This document shows positions 34,515 to 44,587 of a stretch of DNA of 64,000 bases, piece after piece. This stretch comes from Bacteroidetes bacterium UBA2364 (GTDB taxonomy: Bacteria > Bacteroidota > Rhodothermia > Rhodothermales > UBA2364). How positions within the stretch are numbered: position 1 is the stretch's first letter; each line of letters begins with the position of its first letter. The notes beneath the pieces were generated by a model, which was given only the letters and a program-made list of their open reading frames with translations, did no database searches and was not told the origin of the DNA. The position numbers were made by a program, and so were the translations under genes. The stretch is taken from positions 1 to 64,000 of the forward strand of contig DDTM01000033.1 in the NCBI GenBank assembly GCA_002344075.1, in the 5' to 3' direction.

Positions 34515-35913
34515 TGGAAATCAATTGTAGGAAGGCTTCTCCATACCGCCAAATATCCCCTGCACCCATGGTAATCACCACGTCTCCCGACTGGGTCAGT
34601 TCTTTAAGATAATGAGGGAGTTCCTTTTTGTCCTCCACATAATGGACATGACGATGCCCGTAATGTTTGGCCAAGTCTGCAATTAGGGCGCCTGTAATAC
34701 CCGGTCGGGGAGCTTCTCTGGAGGGGAAAACATCTGTTATCACCAATAGATCTGCATTAAAAAAGGCCCGTGCAAATTCCTCTTTAAAGTCCTCGGTTCG
34801 GGAGTATAGGTGCGGTTGGAAAACGGCCACAATCCGTTTGGTACGCCAGCCTTCATTGGCGGCTTTGAGCGTAGCCTTGACCTCGGTGGGGTGGTGTGCG
34901 TAATCGTCTATCACATAGATGTCATTTTCGACGCCTTTCAGTTGGAAACGTCGTTGGACGCCGGTAAATTTATCCAGCCCGGATGCAATGCTTTCAAAGG
35001 GCATTTCCATCTCTAAGCCTACGGCGATGGCGGCCAAGGCATTGCGTACATTATGGATTCCTGGTACATGAAGGTTGATTTCGCCGAGAAACGTGTCGTT
35101 GTGCCAGACGCCAAAATATTGTTCCATGCCGTCTTTTCGGATTTCGTCTGCACGGATATTTGCTTGCCTTGCGGTTCCATAGGTAACCACCGGACGATCA
35201 ATATTACCTAAGATGTCTTGCACATTTGCATCGTCTAAGCAGGCGATCACCCGGCCAAAGAAAGGAACCTTGTTTGCATATTGGGTAAAGGCATCTTTAA
35301 TGTCGTCTAAGTCGGCATAAATATCCAAATGTTCGGCTTCGATATTGGTGATCACAGCTACTATAGGGGTAAGCCGCAGAAACGTCCGGTCATATTCATC
35401 GGCTTCGATGATGATGATATCACCTTCGCCGGAGACCGCATTTGAGCCAAAAACAGAGACTTTTCCTCCAACGATAATGGTGGGATCGAAGTCCCCTTCC
35501 GAGATCACCAGTCCTGTGAGCGAGGTGGTGGTGGTTTTACCATGTGTCCCTGCAATGCCGATGCCATACTTCATTCGCATGAGTTCTCCCAGCATCTCTG
35601 GGCGTCCGATAAGGGGAATACGTAGCCGAATAGCCTCTTGTGTTTCGGGGTTTTCTTTTACTTTTACCGCCGATGAATACACCACAACATCTGCCCCAAT
35701 CACATTTTCGGCAAAATGACCTTCAAAAATTTTGGCGCCACGTTTTTCCAATCTACGGGTGGTCTCGGTGGAGGCAAGGTCTGAGCCGGAGACTTCAAAC
35801 CCACGTGAAATCAGTACTTCGGCGATGGAACTCATGCCAATTCCACCGATTCCAATCATGTGGATTCGTTTGATGCGGCCTAATGGCTTTTGTTTGCGTC
35901 TGGGGCGTGGCAT
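34483..35913 (-). CDS. murC: UDP-N-acetylmuramate-L-alanine ligase
   Basis: A 476-residue Mur ligase adding L-Ala to UDP-MurNAc. The N-terminal UDP site is HMIGIGGIGMSSIAEVL, the ATP loop GIAGTHGKTTTTSLTG, and the late motif VIDDYAHHPTEVKATL is distinctive for MurC. It starts 20 bases downstream of murG and overlaps ftsQ. The N-terminus (MPRPRRKQKPLG) is basic, with no signal peptide. Confidence 0.97.
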   Translation of the reverse strand: MPRPRRKQKPLGRIKRIHMIGIGGIGMSSIAEVLISRGFEVSGSDLASTETTRRLEKRGAKIFEGHFAENVIGADVVVYSSAVKVKENPETQEAIRLRIPLIGRPEMLGELMRMKYGIGIAGTHGKTTTTSLTGLVISEGDFDPTIIVGGKVSVFGSNAVSGEGDIIIIEADEYDRTFLRLTPIVAVITNIEAEHLDIYADLDDIKDAFTQYANKVPFFGRVIACLDDANVQDILGNIDRPVVTYGTARQANIRADEIRKDGMEQYFGVWHNDTFLGEINLHVPGIHNVRNALAAIAVGLEMEMPFESIASGLDKFTGVQRRFQLKGVENDIYVIDDYAHHPTEVKATLKAANEGWRTKRIVAVFQPHLYSRTEDFKEEFARAFFNADLLVITDVFPSREAPRPGITGALIADLAKHYGHRHVHYVEDKKELPHYLKELTQSGDVVITMGAGDIWRYGEAFLQLISNGEDNGTGSA

Positions 35914-35933
35914 TTTTTTATTGTTTCAGGAGG

Positions 35934-37055
35934 TTAATTTTTGGATAGACACAGGTCGAGAATGTCTTTTGCAATGGTTTCGGCAGCATCTGGTTTTGCG
36001 AGATGTAGGGCTGCGGTACGCATTCGGCTTCTTTCGGCTTCATCATGTAGCAATGTTTGAATAGTGGCTAAAAGACCATATTCAGTCTGTAGCTCCGTTT
36101 CCGGCAAGACTTTGGCTGCACCTGCTTTTTCCATAGAGCGGGCATTCTTGGTTTGATGATCCTCGGCAACATGTGGGGAAGGAATCAACACGGCAGGACT
36201 TCCAGTCACCATCAATTCACTGCACGAGATGGCTCCAGCGCGGCAGACCACGAGATCGGCAGCGGCATAGGCATACTCCATGCGGTCGAGGTACTTCATA
36301 AGGTGTAGCCTCGGATGTTGCGGAAGTTCTGTATGCAAGCGATCGTACCATTGTTTTCCCGTTTGCCAGAGCAGGAATAGATTTTCATCTTCAAGGAGGG
36401 TTTGGTGGGCGCGTTGCATGGCTTTATTGAGTACAGGGCTTCCCAGAGAGCCGCCAAACATCAGTAGAACGGTTGCATGGGGAGGCAGGTCCCAATGTTT
36501 CCGTGCCTCCTCCCGATTCAGGTTTTGGAGGATTTTACGGGTTGGATTACCGCTCAACACACATTTGGGTGCTGGGAAATAGGATTTGGCTTCCTCGAAT
36601 GCCACGTGGATTCTGGCAGCCTTTTGTCCAAGCAACTTATTGGTTACACCCGCGTAGGCATTTTGCTCTTGTAATACAATTGGTTTTCCTTGCAGACTCG
36701 CTATGCGCAATACTGGTCCGGAAACATACCCGCCAGTTCCTACAACAATGTCCGGATCAAATCCCTTCACCAAACGCCAACTCTGAATCATGCCTGCGAT
36801 AAGCTTAAACGGGAATTTTAGGTTCCGTTTGATACTTTCGGCAGAGAACGACCGCTGAAGCCCGGAAATGGTGATCGGATGGATTGCGTACCCGGCCTTG
36901 GGCACTGCTTCCCACTCTATCCGGTCTTTGGTTCCAGCGAAGGCAATCACGGCATCGGGAGCCAAAACCCTAATGGCGTCTGCAATAGCAATCGCAGGAT
37001 ATACATGGCCTCCGGTTCCACCACCAGCGAGCAGAATTCTGGGAGATCGTTTCAT
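35934..37055 (-). CDS. murG: MurG lipid II-forming GlcNAc transferase
   Basis: A 373-residue GT28 glycosyltransferase that adds GlcNAc to lipid I at the inner face of the membrane. The N-terminal Gly loop is LLAGGGTGGHVYPAIAIA, the second is LMFGGSLGSPVLN, and the UDP-GlcNAc site lies in CRAGAISCSELMVTGSPAVLIP. The Gly loop reads FGGSLGS rather than the common GGSQGA. It overlaps the ftsW stop by four bases (ATGA). Confidence 0.96.
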   Translation of the reverse strand: MKRSPRILLAGGGTGGHVYPAIAIADAIRVLAPDAVIAFAGTKDRIEWEAVPKAGYAIHPITISGLQRSFSAESIKRNLKFPFKLIAGMIQSWRLVKGFDPDIVVGTGGYVSGPVLRIASLQGKPIVLQEQNAYAGVTNKLLGQKAARIHVAFEEAKSYFPAPKCVLSGNPTRKILQNLNREEARKHWDLPPHATVLLMFGGSLGSPVLNKAMQRAHQTLLEDENLFLLWQTGKQWYDRLHTELPQHPRLHLMKYLDRMEYAYAAADLVVCRAGAISCSELMVTGSPAVLIPSPHVAEDHQTKNARSMEKAGAAKVLPETELQTEYGLLATIQTLLHDEAERSRMRTAALHLAKPDAAETIAKDILDLCLSKN

Positions 37056-38266
37056 GCCACTTTTGTTTTTGGCTCCCGCTTTTTAGACGCAAACCGTTGT
37101 CCAGAAATATTCAGCAAGACACCCACCATTATCCCAGTAACGATGAGCGAGGTACCGCCCCAAGACACAAAGGGGAAGGGTAGGCCTGTTACGGGCATTA
37201 AGCCAGTATTGACGCATACATGTACCAAGCCGTACAGGCCAATGGTAAGTGAAATACCCGATGCCAAGAAAAAACCCAATGGATCGGGGGCATTTCGGGC
37301 AATGTGCATAAAGCCTCGGTATAGAAAGATACCCAATAGGCTCACAACAATCAGGGCGCCAAGAATCCCAAATTCTTCTGCAATAATTGCAAAAATAAAG
37401 TCGCTATATGCCGCAGGAATCCAATCTTTTTGCGTGCTCTTTCCTATACCTTTTCCTGTGAAACTGCCATTGGCGATGGCTATTTGGGCTTGCAAGATTT
37501 GGAAGCGTTCGCCTTGGTTGCTAAACACCATCTCTTCGTTGGTATGTGAAAAGAGTCGGAGACCCAAGTAGCTCTCAATACGTTCTGCACGTGCGGGGAA
37601 TAGCAATAACATCACTACCGCGAGTAGTAGTCCAAGACCCAGCAAACCACCCAGATGAACCAATTTCATACGTCCGATAAATCCCAGAATCAGAACAGTC
37701 ATCAGCAAAACCATTGCCGTCGAAACATTTTGTGCACCGATCAGGATGGTAATAATCACGCCCCAAGCCACTACTGGTAGGAAGCCACGTCCAAAGTTTT
37801 GTATGTATAACTGTTTACGAGTAAGTAACACTGCAACATGGACGATGAGCGCAAATCGGGCAATGTCTGAAGGACGGAAGCCAAAAATAGCCCTCCTTGC
37901 ACCGCCTTGCCAGTCGCCTTGTATCAAGACCCAGATAAGCAACAATACGGAGGCAAAAATTCCCAATTTACTAAAGCGGGCTACAACATGGTAGTCTATC
38001 TGGCTGAATACAATCATCGCACCAATTGCAATGACCAACCGCACGAAATGCTCCAGCAGCAGACCCTCAGTACTGGTTCCGTTGGAAGCAGCCAGATAGG
38101 CTGTTGCACTATAAACGGCGACAATCCCTACCAAACTTAGGGCCAGAACTGTGCCCAATATCGCCCTGTCTATCTGAGTAGGACGCCATGCGGCTGATGG
38201 CCAACTCCGTAAATCCGGCCATCGGTTTTTTATTGTCGCTAAAAGGTTTTCGGCAGTGAGGGGCAT
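37052..38266 (-). CDS. ftsW: FtsW-type SEDS glycosyltransferase
   Basis: A 404-residue polytopic SEDS protein with about ten membrane helices that polymerises lipid II at the septum together with the partner PBP. Family features include the periplasmic loop ending FIFAIIAEEFGILGA and the C-terminal GLMPVTGLPFPFVSWGGTSLIV. ATG 38266 is preferred to a TTG three codons earlier; it lies close to the murD stop. FtsW rather than RodA is chosen from its position among division genes. Confidence 0.95.
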   Translation of the reverse strand: MPLTAENLLATIKNRWPDLRSWPSAAWRPTQIDRAILGTVLALSLVGIVAVYSATAYLAASNGTSTEGLLLEHFVRLVIAIGAMIVFSQIDYHVVARFSKLGIFASVLLLIWVLIQGDWQGGARRAIFGFRPSDIARFALIVHVAVLLTRKQLYIQNFGRGFLPVVAWGVIITILIGAQNVSTAMVLLMTVLILGFIGRMKLVHLGGLLGLGLLLAVVMLLLFPARAERIESYLGLRLFSHTNEEMVFSNQGERFQILQAQIAIANGSFTGKGIGKSTQKDWIPAAYSDFIFAIIAEEFGILGALIVVSLLGIFLYRGFMHIARNAPDPLGFFLASGISLTIGLYGLVHVCVNTGLMPVTGLPFPFVSWGGTSLIVTGIMVGVLLNISGQRFASKKREPKTKVA

Positions 38267-38271
38267 ATGAT

Positions 38272-39630
38272 TCAAAGGTTTAGAACCGCTGCTTTGAAAA
38301 CATCTCCTCGGTGCTCATAGTTCTCAAAGAGGTCAAATGATGCACATGCAGGACTGAGAAGCACCACTTCTCCGGCCTGTGCTACTTGGTGGGCAAGGGC
38401 TACGGCTTCCTCCATATTTTCAGCAAACCGTGCTTCTTGTGCTGCGCATCCCAGTTCCGAGACCACCTTGTGTCCGCTTTCTTCTCCGACACCAATCACC
38501 ATGCGCACTTTCTCGCGTACCAAATGGTGTAATGGGCCATAGTCGTTTCCTTTATCGCGTCCACCTGCCAAAAGGATAATAGGCTCTTCGAAGCTTTCCA
38601 AGGCATACCACACCGCATTTACATTGGTGGCTTTCGAGTCGTTATAATACCGGACATGGGCCAGTTCCCGTACAAATTCAAGCCGATGTGGGACCCCTTC
38701 GAAGGTTGAGAGACTTTCTCGGATGACCTCAGATCGGATTTCCATAACCCGCGCAGCAACAGCAGCGGCAAGGGAATTGTAGAGGTTATGACGACCCCGG
38801 ATGGAGACTTCATCAGCGTTCATGAGTACCTCCTCTCGGCCTTCCAGGCGCAACATCAGGTTGTGATCGCGTAAAAAGGCGCCTTGGCTCACTTCCTTTT
38901 CTATACTCAATGCAAGGGAAGTAAAAGGCGCCGTCTGCACAATCTGGTTAAAATGATGATTAAGAAGTTCGTCGTCGGCATTATAGATCACATAATCACC
39001 CATTTGTTGATTTTGGTGAATACGAAATTTACTGGCCGCATAGTTCTCGAACCGATATTGGTACCGATCTAAGTGATCGGGCGTGATATTTAAAATGATG
39101 CTTACTTTGGGTTTAAAGCGGTCTATATGATCTAATTGAAAACTGGAAACCTCCAGAACAACAGTCTGTTCGTTGGTTAATTGGTCTGCACGATCAGAAA
39201 AAGGAATACCGATATTCCCGCCGACAAATGGCTTATGTCCAGCTTTTTCAAATATATACCCTGCAAGAGTTGTGGTAGTAGTTTTCCCGTTGGTACCCGT
39301 AATGGCAACAATGGGAGCCTTACAAAACCAAGAAGCCACCTCGACCTCGGAAAACACCACGATGCCTTTTGCCAAGGCTTGCTGAATGAGTGGGGCGGTG
39401 GTAGGTACTCCCGGACTGATCACCATCCAATCTGCAAGAAGCGCCCGATCTGAATGGCCGCCAGATTCAAAGCCCACACCAGTTTGTTCGAGTTCGTTAA
39501 CGAGGTTTTGGGCAACTACACCCCGATCCGTCACAAATACCTTTGCACCATGACGAGCAAGTAATTTCGCCACAGAAAGACCGCTTCGGGCGGCACCCAC
39601 AACTGTTATATGTTTATCCTGTAAGTTCAT
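38272..39630 (-). CDS. murD: UDP-N-acetylmuramoylalanine-D-glutamate ligase
   Basis: A 452-residue Mur ligase adding D-Glu. The N-terminal nucleotide fold is ITVVGAARSGLSVAKLLARHG, the ATP loop AITGTNGKTTTTTLAG and the third motif VRYYNDSKATNVNAVWYAL, which is diagnostic of MurD (YNDSKATN). ATG 39630 (MNLQDKHITVVG) is chosen over a TTG six codons upstream. It follows mraY by 18 bases. Confidence 0.97.
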   Translation of the reverse strand: MNLQDKHITVVGAARSGLSVAKLLARHGAKVFVTDRGVVAQNLVNELEQTGVGFESGGHSDRALLADWMVISPGVPTTAPLIQQALAKGIVVFSEVEVASWFCKAPIVAITGTNGKTTTTTLAGYIFEKAGHKPFVGGNIGIPFSDRADQLTNEQTVVLEVSSFQLDHIDRFKPKVSIILNITPDHLDRYQYRFENYAASKFRIHQNQQMGDYVIYNADDELLNHHFNQIVQTAPFTSLALSIEKEVSQGAFLRDHNLMLRLEGREEVLMNADEVSIRGRHNLYNSLAAAVAARVMEIRSEVIRESLSTFEGVPHRLEFVRELAHVRYYNDSKATNVNAVWYALESFEEPIILLAGGRDKGNDYGPLHHLVREKVRMVIGVGEESGHKVVSELGCAAQEARFAENMEEAVALAHQVAQAGEVVLLSPACASFDLFENYEHRGDVFKAAVLNL

Positions 39631-39648
39631 CAAATCTGGTTTTTGCAA

Positions 39649-40821
39649 CTATCGAATCCGCAGGGTAAGTAAACTCATAATGACGGAGATGGCCGTAATA
39701 ATCCAAAAACGAGTAACGATTTTGGTTTCTTTTAACCCCATTGCCTCAAAATGATGATGTAAAGGTGCCATTCGGAAAATTCTGCGTCCTTCCCCAAACC
39801 GTTTTTTGGTGTATTTGAAATACGACGTCTGAAGAATGACCGAGATGGTTTCCATGAAGAAAACACTGCATAATAGTGGGAGCAAGAGTTCCGTCTTGAC
39901 CATGAGGGCCAGTGTGGCAATGGCTGCACCCAATGCCAACGAGCCTGTATCGCCCATAAAAACTTGAGCGGGATGGCTGTTGTACCAGAGGAAGCCCATG
40001 CACGCAGCCGCGAGAGCAGCCGCAAAGACGGTTAGTTCGCCTGCACCAGAGAGGTGTAAAATGCCCAAAAAATTGGCGTATTTGGCATTCCCAGCCACAT
40101 ACGAAAAGACGACCAGTCCTGCCGCAACAAAAGCACTTACTCCTCCTGCCAAGCCGTCTAAGCCATCCGTCAGGTTGACCGCATTGGAAACGGCCATCAT
40201 AATGAAGATGACCACACCAATATACACCAACCAGCCCAGATCGAAGCCTAAAAGACTGGCAAGCGTGTCGGGGAAGTAATCAAATACACGGTCTTTAACA
40301 AAGGGTAGATTGGTGATCGTCTGAACATCTTCATGAGCCTTATTAAAGGGGTTATGAAAATAAAGCACATAGCCTACCAACAGACCGATGCTAAACTGTC
40401 CGGCAAGTTTGGTACGCCCGGCTAAACCCGCCTTGTTTTTCTTGACAATTTTAATATAGTCGTCTGCAAAGCCAAAACCGCCCATCCAAATGGTGGCCAA
40501 CATGACCAATAGAATGCCCATTTCGGCAATGGCTCCCCATAAGAATGTAGCACCCAGCACGGAAGCCAGAATGATAATTCCCCCCATAGAAGGGGTTCCT
40601 CGTTTGTGCGAGTGGTCCACTACGCCGGCATCTGCACCACTACGAACAGTTTCTCCAAACTGTCGTTTTTGCAACCAACCGATCATTTTCTTGCCAAAGA
40701 ACAAGGAGATTAGCAAGGCAGTGACGGCGGCAAGCGCCACCCGAACCGTGATGAAATGAAACATCTGGAATCCGGGCGGTTCATATGTTTGCTCCAGCCA
40801 AATCAAAAAATAATACAGCAT
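39649..40821 (-). CDS. mraY: Phospho-MurNAc-pentapeptide transferase
   Basis: A 390-residue inner-membrane enzyme making lipid I from UDP-MurNAc-pentapeptide and undecaprenyl phosphate. About ten helices are visible. Catalytic Asp pair: GGFGFADDYIK; the nucleotide-binding loops include NAVNLTDGLDGLAGG and VFMGDTGSLALGA; the late MAPLHHHFEAMG is the MraY histidine motif. It directly follows murE, where murF would usually be found; no murF lies between them. Confidence 0.97.
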   Translation of the reverse strand: MLYYFLIWLEQTYEPPGFQMFHFITVRVALAAVTALLISLFFGKKMIGWLQKRQFGETVRSGADAGVVDHSHKRGTPSMGGIIILASVLGATFLWGAIAEMGILLVMLATIWMGGFGFADDYIKIVKKNKAGLAGRTKLAGQFSIGLLVGYVLYFHNPFNKAHEDVQTITNLPFVKDRVFDYFPDTLASLLGFDLGWLVYIGVVIFIMMAVSNAVNLTDGLDGLAGGVSAFVAAGLVVFSYVAGNAKYANFLGILHLSGAGELTVFAAALAAACMGFLWYNSHPAQVFMGDTGSLALGAAIATLALMVKTELLLPLLCSVFFMETISVILQTSYFKYTKKRFGEGRRIFRMAPLHHHFEAMGLKETKIVTRFWIITAISVIMSLLTLRIR

Positions 40822-40849
40822 ACCGTTTAGGTTTGGTTTTCCGGGAAGG

Positions 40850-42328
40850 TTAGGGATTGTTTTTTATGTTAAAAGCGTGCCTCACTTCTTCCCGGTCGTC
40901 AAAGTGATGCTTGGTGGTGCCTATAATCTGGTAAGGTTCGTGACCTTTACCTGCAACAAGGATTACGTCGTCTGGTTGGGCATATTGGACTGCGTACTGA
41001 ATGGCCTCCCGACGGTCGGGCAGCCAAAGGGCGTCTTGTGGACGTTGGAAGCCGCGTTTAACGTCTTCCAATATCTTTTCGGGAGATTCTGTACGTGGGT
41101 TGTCGCTTGTAGCTATCGGAAAATCAGCGTATTGTTCGACAACCCGCCCCATTACGGGCCGTTTATCCGGATCTCGGTCTCCGCCGCATCCAAAGACACA
41201 CCAAATTTTTCCTTTCGGTTTTTTGATGGCATGGATGGTTTGAAGCACATTCTCTAAAGCGTCAGGCGTGTGGGCATAGTCCACAATAGCGGTAATAGTG
41301 CCTTCAAAAACCTCTTGTTCAAACCTCCCAGGAACAGGTGGAGCGGTTGCTAAAACCTCCAAAACTTCTTTGGGTGTGAAGCCTAATGCCAGCCCTACGG
41401 CATACGCCGCCGTGAGGTTATAAGCATTAAACCGTCCGACTAACCGGAATGTGCAATCGTGCCCATCTACATGCAGATGAAGGCCGGAAATCGAATCTTC
41501 AAGTAGTTGGAAACGAATCTGAGCAGCATCGCTCGTACCATAGGAGATTTTTCGGGCTGGTGTATCTATGAGCATACCGGGGCCTGCCGGATCGTCAGCA
41601 TTTGTGAGTGCCGTCGCGCTTTCGGGCAAGTCGTCAAACAGTTTTTTCTTGGCCATCCGATAGGCCTCCACTGTTTGGTGGTAGTCTAAATGGTCATGGG
41701 TGAGGTTCGAGAAGACAGCCACGTCAAAATCGCGCCCTATCACCCGATATTGATCCAGAGCGTGTGAAGAAACCTCCATCACGCCATACGAACATCCCGC
41801 CATAACCATCTGGCGGAGCAGGGCATTTAGTGTTACCGCAGAAGGAGTAGTATGGGTGGCTGGGATTTCTTTATCGCCAATTCTATACGAAATAGTGCCA
41901 ATTAATCCTGTTTTGTGCCCCAGTCCTTGTAGAAGATGGTGAATCAGCCATGTTGTGGTGGTTTTGCCATTTGTTCCCGTCACTCCAATGAGGTTGAGCG
42001 AAGAAGCGGGATATTGCCAAAGGGCAGCCGAAAGTTCCGCCAAGGCTTTTCTGGCATTTGAAACACAGGCGATATGGGTAATCGTTGTGTGGTTTTCTGG
42101 TAGCGTTTCGCAAATAATGCCCAACGCGCCATTTTCGATGGCTTTATGAATAAATCCATGACCATCAGCAACCGTTCCGCGAACAGCCACAAATAAGCCG
42201 TTTTTACCCACTTCTCTGCTATCGTCAGAGAGATGGGTAATGGTTTCCGTAGCCGATGTTGGAGTAAAAGTGGAGGCGATAAGTAACCCATTATCTCGCA
42301 AAACATCCAAGACGTTTTGCCAAGTCAT
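40850..42328 (-). CDS. murE: UDP-MurNAc-tripeptide synthetase (meso-DAP adding)
   Basis: A 492-residue Mur ligase. The ATP loop is IGVTGTNGKTTTTWLI, the carbamylated-Lys region lies further on, and the substrate-selecting tetrapeptide is DNPR (in TSDNPRTESPEKI), which marks meso-diaminopimelate rather than lysine as the amino acid added. A longer frame runs upstream into ftsI, but ATG 42328 (MTWQNVLDVL) matches the family N-terminus. A GTG at 42361, overlapping the ftsI stop, is the alternative. Confidence 0.95.
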   Translation of the reverse strand: MTWQNVLDVLRDNGLLIASTFTPTSATETITHLSDDSREVGKNGLFVAVRGTVADGHGFIHKAIENGALGIICETLPENHTTITHIACVSNARKALAELSAALWQYPASSLNLIGVTGTNGKTTTTWLIHHLLQGLGHKTGLIGTISYRIGDKEIPATHTTPSAVTLNALLRQMVMAGCSYGVMEVSSHALDQYRVIGRDFDVAVFSNLTHDHLDYHQTVEAYRMAKKKLFDDLPESATALTNADDPAGPGMLIDTPARKISYGTSDAAQIRFQLLEDSISGLHLHVDGHDCTFRLVGRFNAYNLTAAYAVGLALGFTPKEVLEVLATAPPVPGRFEQEVFEGTITAIVDYAHTPDALENVLQTIHAIKKPKGKIWCVFGCGGDRDPDKRPVMGRVVEQYADFPIATSDNPRTESPEKILEDVKRGFQRPQDALWLPDRREAIQYAVQYAQPDDVILVAGKGHEPYQIIGTTKHHFDDREEVRHAFNIKNNP

Positions 42329-42357
42329 TTCGGGGGCGGTATGTATTAAATTATTTT

Positions 42358-44529
42358 TCACTCGTATCCAAACAATACAGCAGCTTGTGGTGTAGCTGCG
42401 CCCGGTTCGGGAGATTGACGAATGATGCGTCCACCTCCTTTTAATACGACTTTGATGCCGCGTGCTGTTAACCAATTCATGGCTTGGCGGGCATCCATTC
42501 CCCGTACATCTGGCATTTCTTTTAAGGGCTTAGGCGCTTCTTTGTTTACTTCTAACGTCACAACCGTTCCCAGTTTCTGGATACTACCTGCCTTCGGTTG
42601 CTGACCAAGAACCGTTGACCAAGGTGTGGTTGAAGGCGAGGCCTTAAATCCAGAAGCAATGAGACGGGTAATGGCCACTGTTTCCGGTACGCCCAAAACA
42701 TTCGGAACGGGTGCATCGACACGTTTTGGGACATTCCGTGCAGGGCTGAGTCTTTGTCCTACATTTGGCAGTAGCGGAATGAGTCGTTCGGCCATGTTTT
42801 TAAAAATGGGGGCAGCTGTTTCGCCTCCATAAATATTGGTTTTAGGCTCATCCAACACAATGACAATGACCACTTCTGGCTTGTCAGCAGGAAAAAAGCC
42901 CGCAAAAGAAGCCCGATAAAGGCCATCGGTATAGACACGGTTAACGGTTTTTCTTGCGGTTCCTGTTTTTCCGCCAATGCGGAGTCCTTGAACATATGCA
43001 GGATTTCCGGTTCCTGAGGGGAGTTCGACGGCCCGCTCAAAAACATTTTCACGAAGGCTTTGGGCAATTTCTGGCTTACAAAACTGGCGAACCATTTGCG
43101 GTGAAGATTTCCAGAGAAGGTGGCCATCTGGTGCACGGCGCTCTTGTACCACAAAGGGCCTCATTAACTTACAGTCGTTCGCAAGGGCCGCATAGGCCAT
43201 AGCCATTTGTAGCGGCGAAACATCTATGTTATACCCGCGACTCATCGAGTTCTTGGTGATACGATTCCACTTTCCCGGTCTTCTAAAACCACCACCGGCT
43301 TCTCCGGGCAGGTCCACCAAGGTTGTTTGGCCAAATCCCATCAGGCGAAGAAATTGATAAAATTCATGGTCTTTGAGCCTTTCGGCTACTTGGCCGATGC
43401 CAATATTGGAAGAATGTACCAGAACATCCGCAAAACTTAACTTGCCTCGTGGATGATCGTCACGAACAATATTTCCGTGAAAGTTCCACCGCCCACCACC
43501 TGTCATAAATGAATCGCGATAAGAGACACGGTTCATCTCCAGTGCCGCGAGTGCTGGTACCAGTTTAAAAGTGGAACCAGGTTCTATTTGCGATTGAACG
43601 GCATGATTGGTTTGGGCCTTGTTTGGGTCCCAAGCGGGGTTAATTACTTTAGAAGGCAAGTTCGGATCAAAGGTCGGGACATTGGCCATTGCCAAAATCC
43701 CACCAGTTTTAGGATCAACAGCAATGGCTGTGCCCCAAGTAGCACCTACGTTTTGTACCCCTTTTAGGAGTTCATCTTCCAAAATGGTTTGCCAACCAAG
43801 GTCTAAGGTTAATACCACGGACTCGCCGTGGCGAGGCTCTGTAACGGGGCCTTCGGAGATAGCCTGTTGCCGAACGGTATAGGTACCATTCGGGAGTAGA
43901 ATGGGCCGGCTTTTTTGTAAAGGCCGTTTACCGTCTTCTCCACCCAAAATATGGTTGTATTGACGTTCAATACCCGTTTGGCCTTCGCTATTTACCACAA
44001 ATCCCAGTACATTGCTCGCCAAAACGCCATTGTTGTAGCGTCGCGACATGGTTTGACGGAAAATCAGACCAGGAACCCCCCACCATTCAATTTTCCGTTT
44101 TTGTTCTTCCGTTAGTTTCTGTGAAATCAAAATATTTCGCTTGTTTGGCGCGCTCCGTAGTAATAACGCATAATGTGCTTCGGGGCGCCCCGTTAAGGCA
44201 GAAAGGTATCGTACAAACCGTATCCGTTCATTTTCGAAGCTGAGATTTTTTTGGTTCTTTTGTAGTTGGATGGACGTTGTGGCATCTACATAAAGGTCAT
44301 ACCGTGCTTCATTGGCTGCAAGTGTACGACCTTCTCGGTCTAAAATTGCGCCGCGCATGGCGGGAATGACCTCTAATGAATTGGCCTGTTCTTCGCCGCG
44401 TGCCCGTAATTCGTCACCTCTGAACCATACGAGCCGGACCATTTGCCCCAGAATGAGCAAGGGCAAAACACCGAGCAAGGCAAGTGTCACCGTCAAGCGG
44501 TTAAAGATTTGGTGTCTAATGTCAGCCAT
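42358..44529 (-). CDS. ftsI: Division transpeptidase (PBP) with two PASTA domains
   Basis: A 723-residue class B penicillin-binding protein cross-linking septal peptidoglycan. There is a membrane anchor at about residues 13-32, a dimerisation domain, then the transpeptidase motifs: SxxK in EPGSTFKLVP, SxN in HSSNIGIGQ and KTG in GGKTGTARK. Two C-terminal PASTA repeats follow, one starting PVPNVLGVPETVA and one EMPDVRGMDARQA. PASTA tails on this enzyme are best known from SpoVD/PBP2x of Gram-positives. It pairs with FtsW encoded downstream. Confidence 0.95.
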   Translation of the reverse strand: MADIRHQIFNRLTVTLALLGVLPLLILGQMVRLVWFRGDELRARGEEQANSLEVIPAMRGAILDREGRTLAANEARYDLYVDATTSIQLQKNQKNLSFENERIRFVRYLSALTGRPEAHYALLLRSAPNKRNILISQKLTEEQKRKIEWWGVPGLIFRQTMSRRYNNGVLASNVLGFVVNSEGQTGIERQYNHILGGEDGKRPLQKSRPILLPNGTYTVRQQAISEGPVTEPRHGESVVLTLDLGWQTILEDELLKGVQNVGATWGTAIAVDPKTGGILAMANVPTFDPNLPSKVINPAWDPNKAQTNHAVQSQIEPGSTFKLVPALAALEMNRVSYRDSFMTGGGRWNFHGNIVRDDHPRGKLSFADVLVHSSNIGIGQVAERLKDHEFYQFLRLMGFGQTTLVDLPGEAGGGFRRPGKWNRITKNSMSRGYNIDVSPLQMAMAYAALANDCKLMRPFVVQERRAPDGHLLWKSSPQMVRQFCKPEIAQSLRENVFERAVELPSGTGNPAYVQGLRIGGKTGTARKTVNRVYTDGLYRASFAGFFPADKPEVVIVIVLDEPKTNIYGGETAAPIFKNMAERLIPLLPNVGQRLSPARNVPKRVDAPVPNVLGVPETVAITRLIASGFKASPSTTPWSTVLGQQPKAGSIQKLGTVVTLEVNKEAPKPLKEMPDVRGMDARQAMNWLTARGIKVVLKGGGRIIRQSPEPGAATPQAAVLFGYE

Positions 44530-44587
44530 AGGTGGTTAGGTGGCCGTTTAAGTAATTTGTTTGTCGCCCCATTGAGGCTGGGGAACA

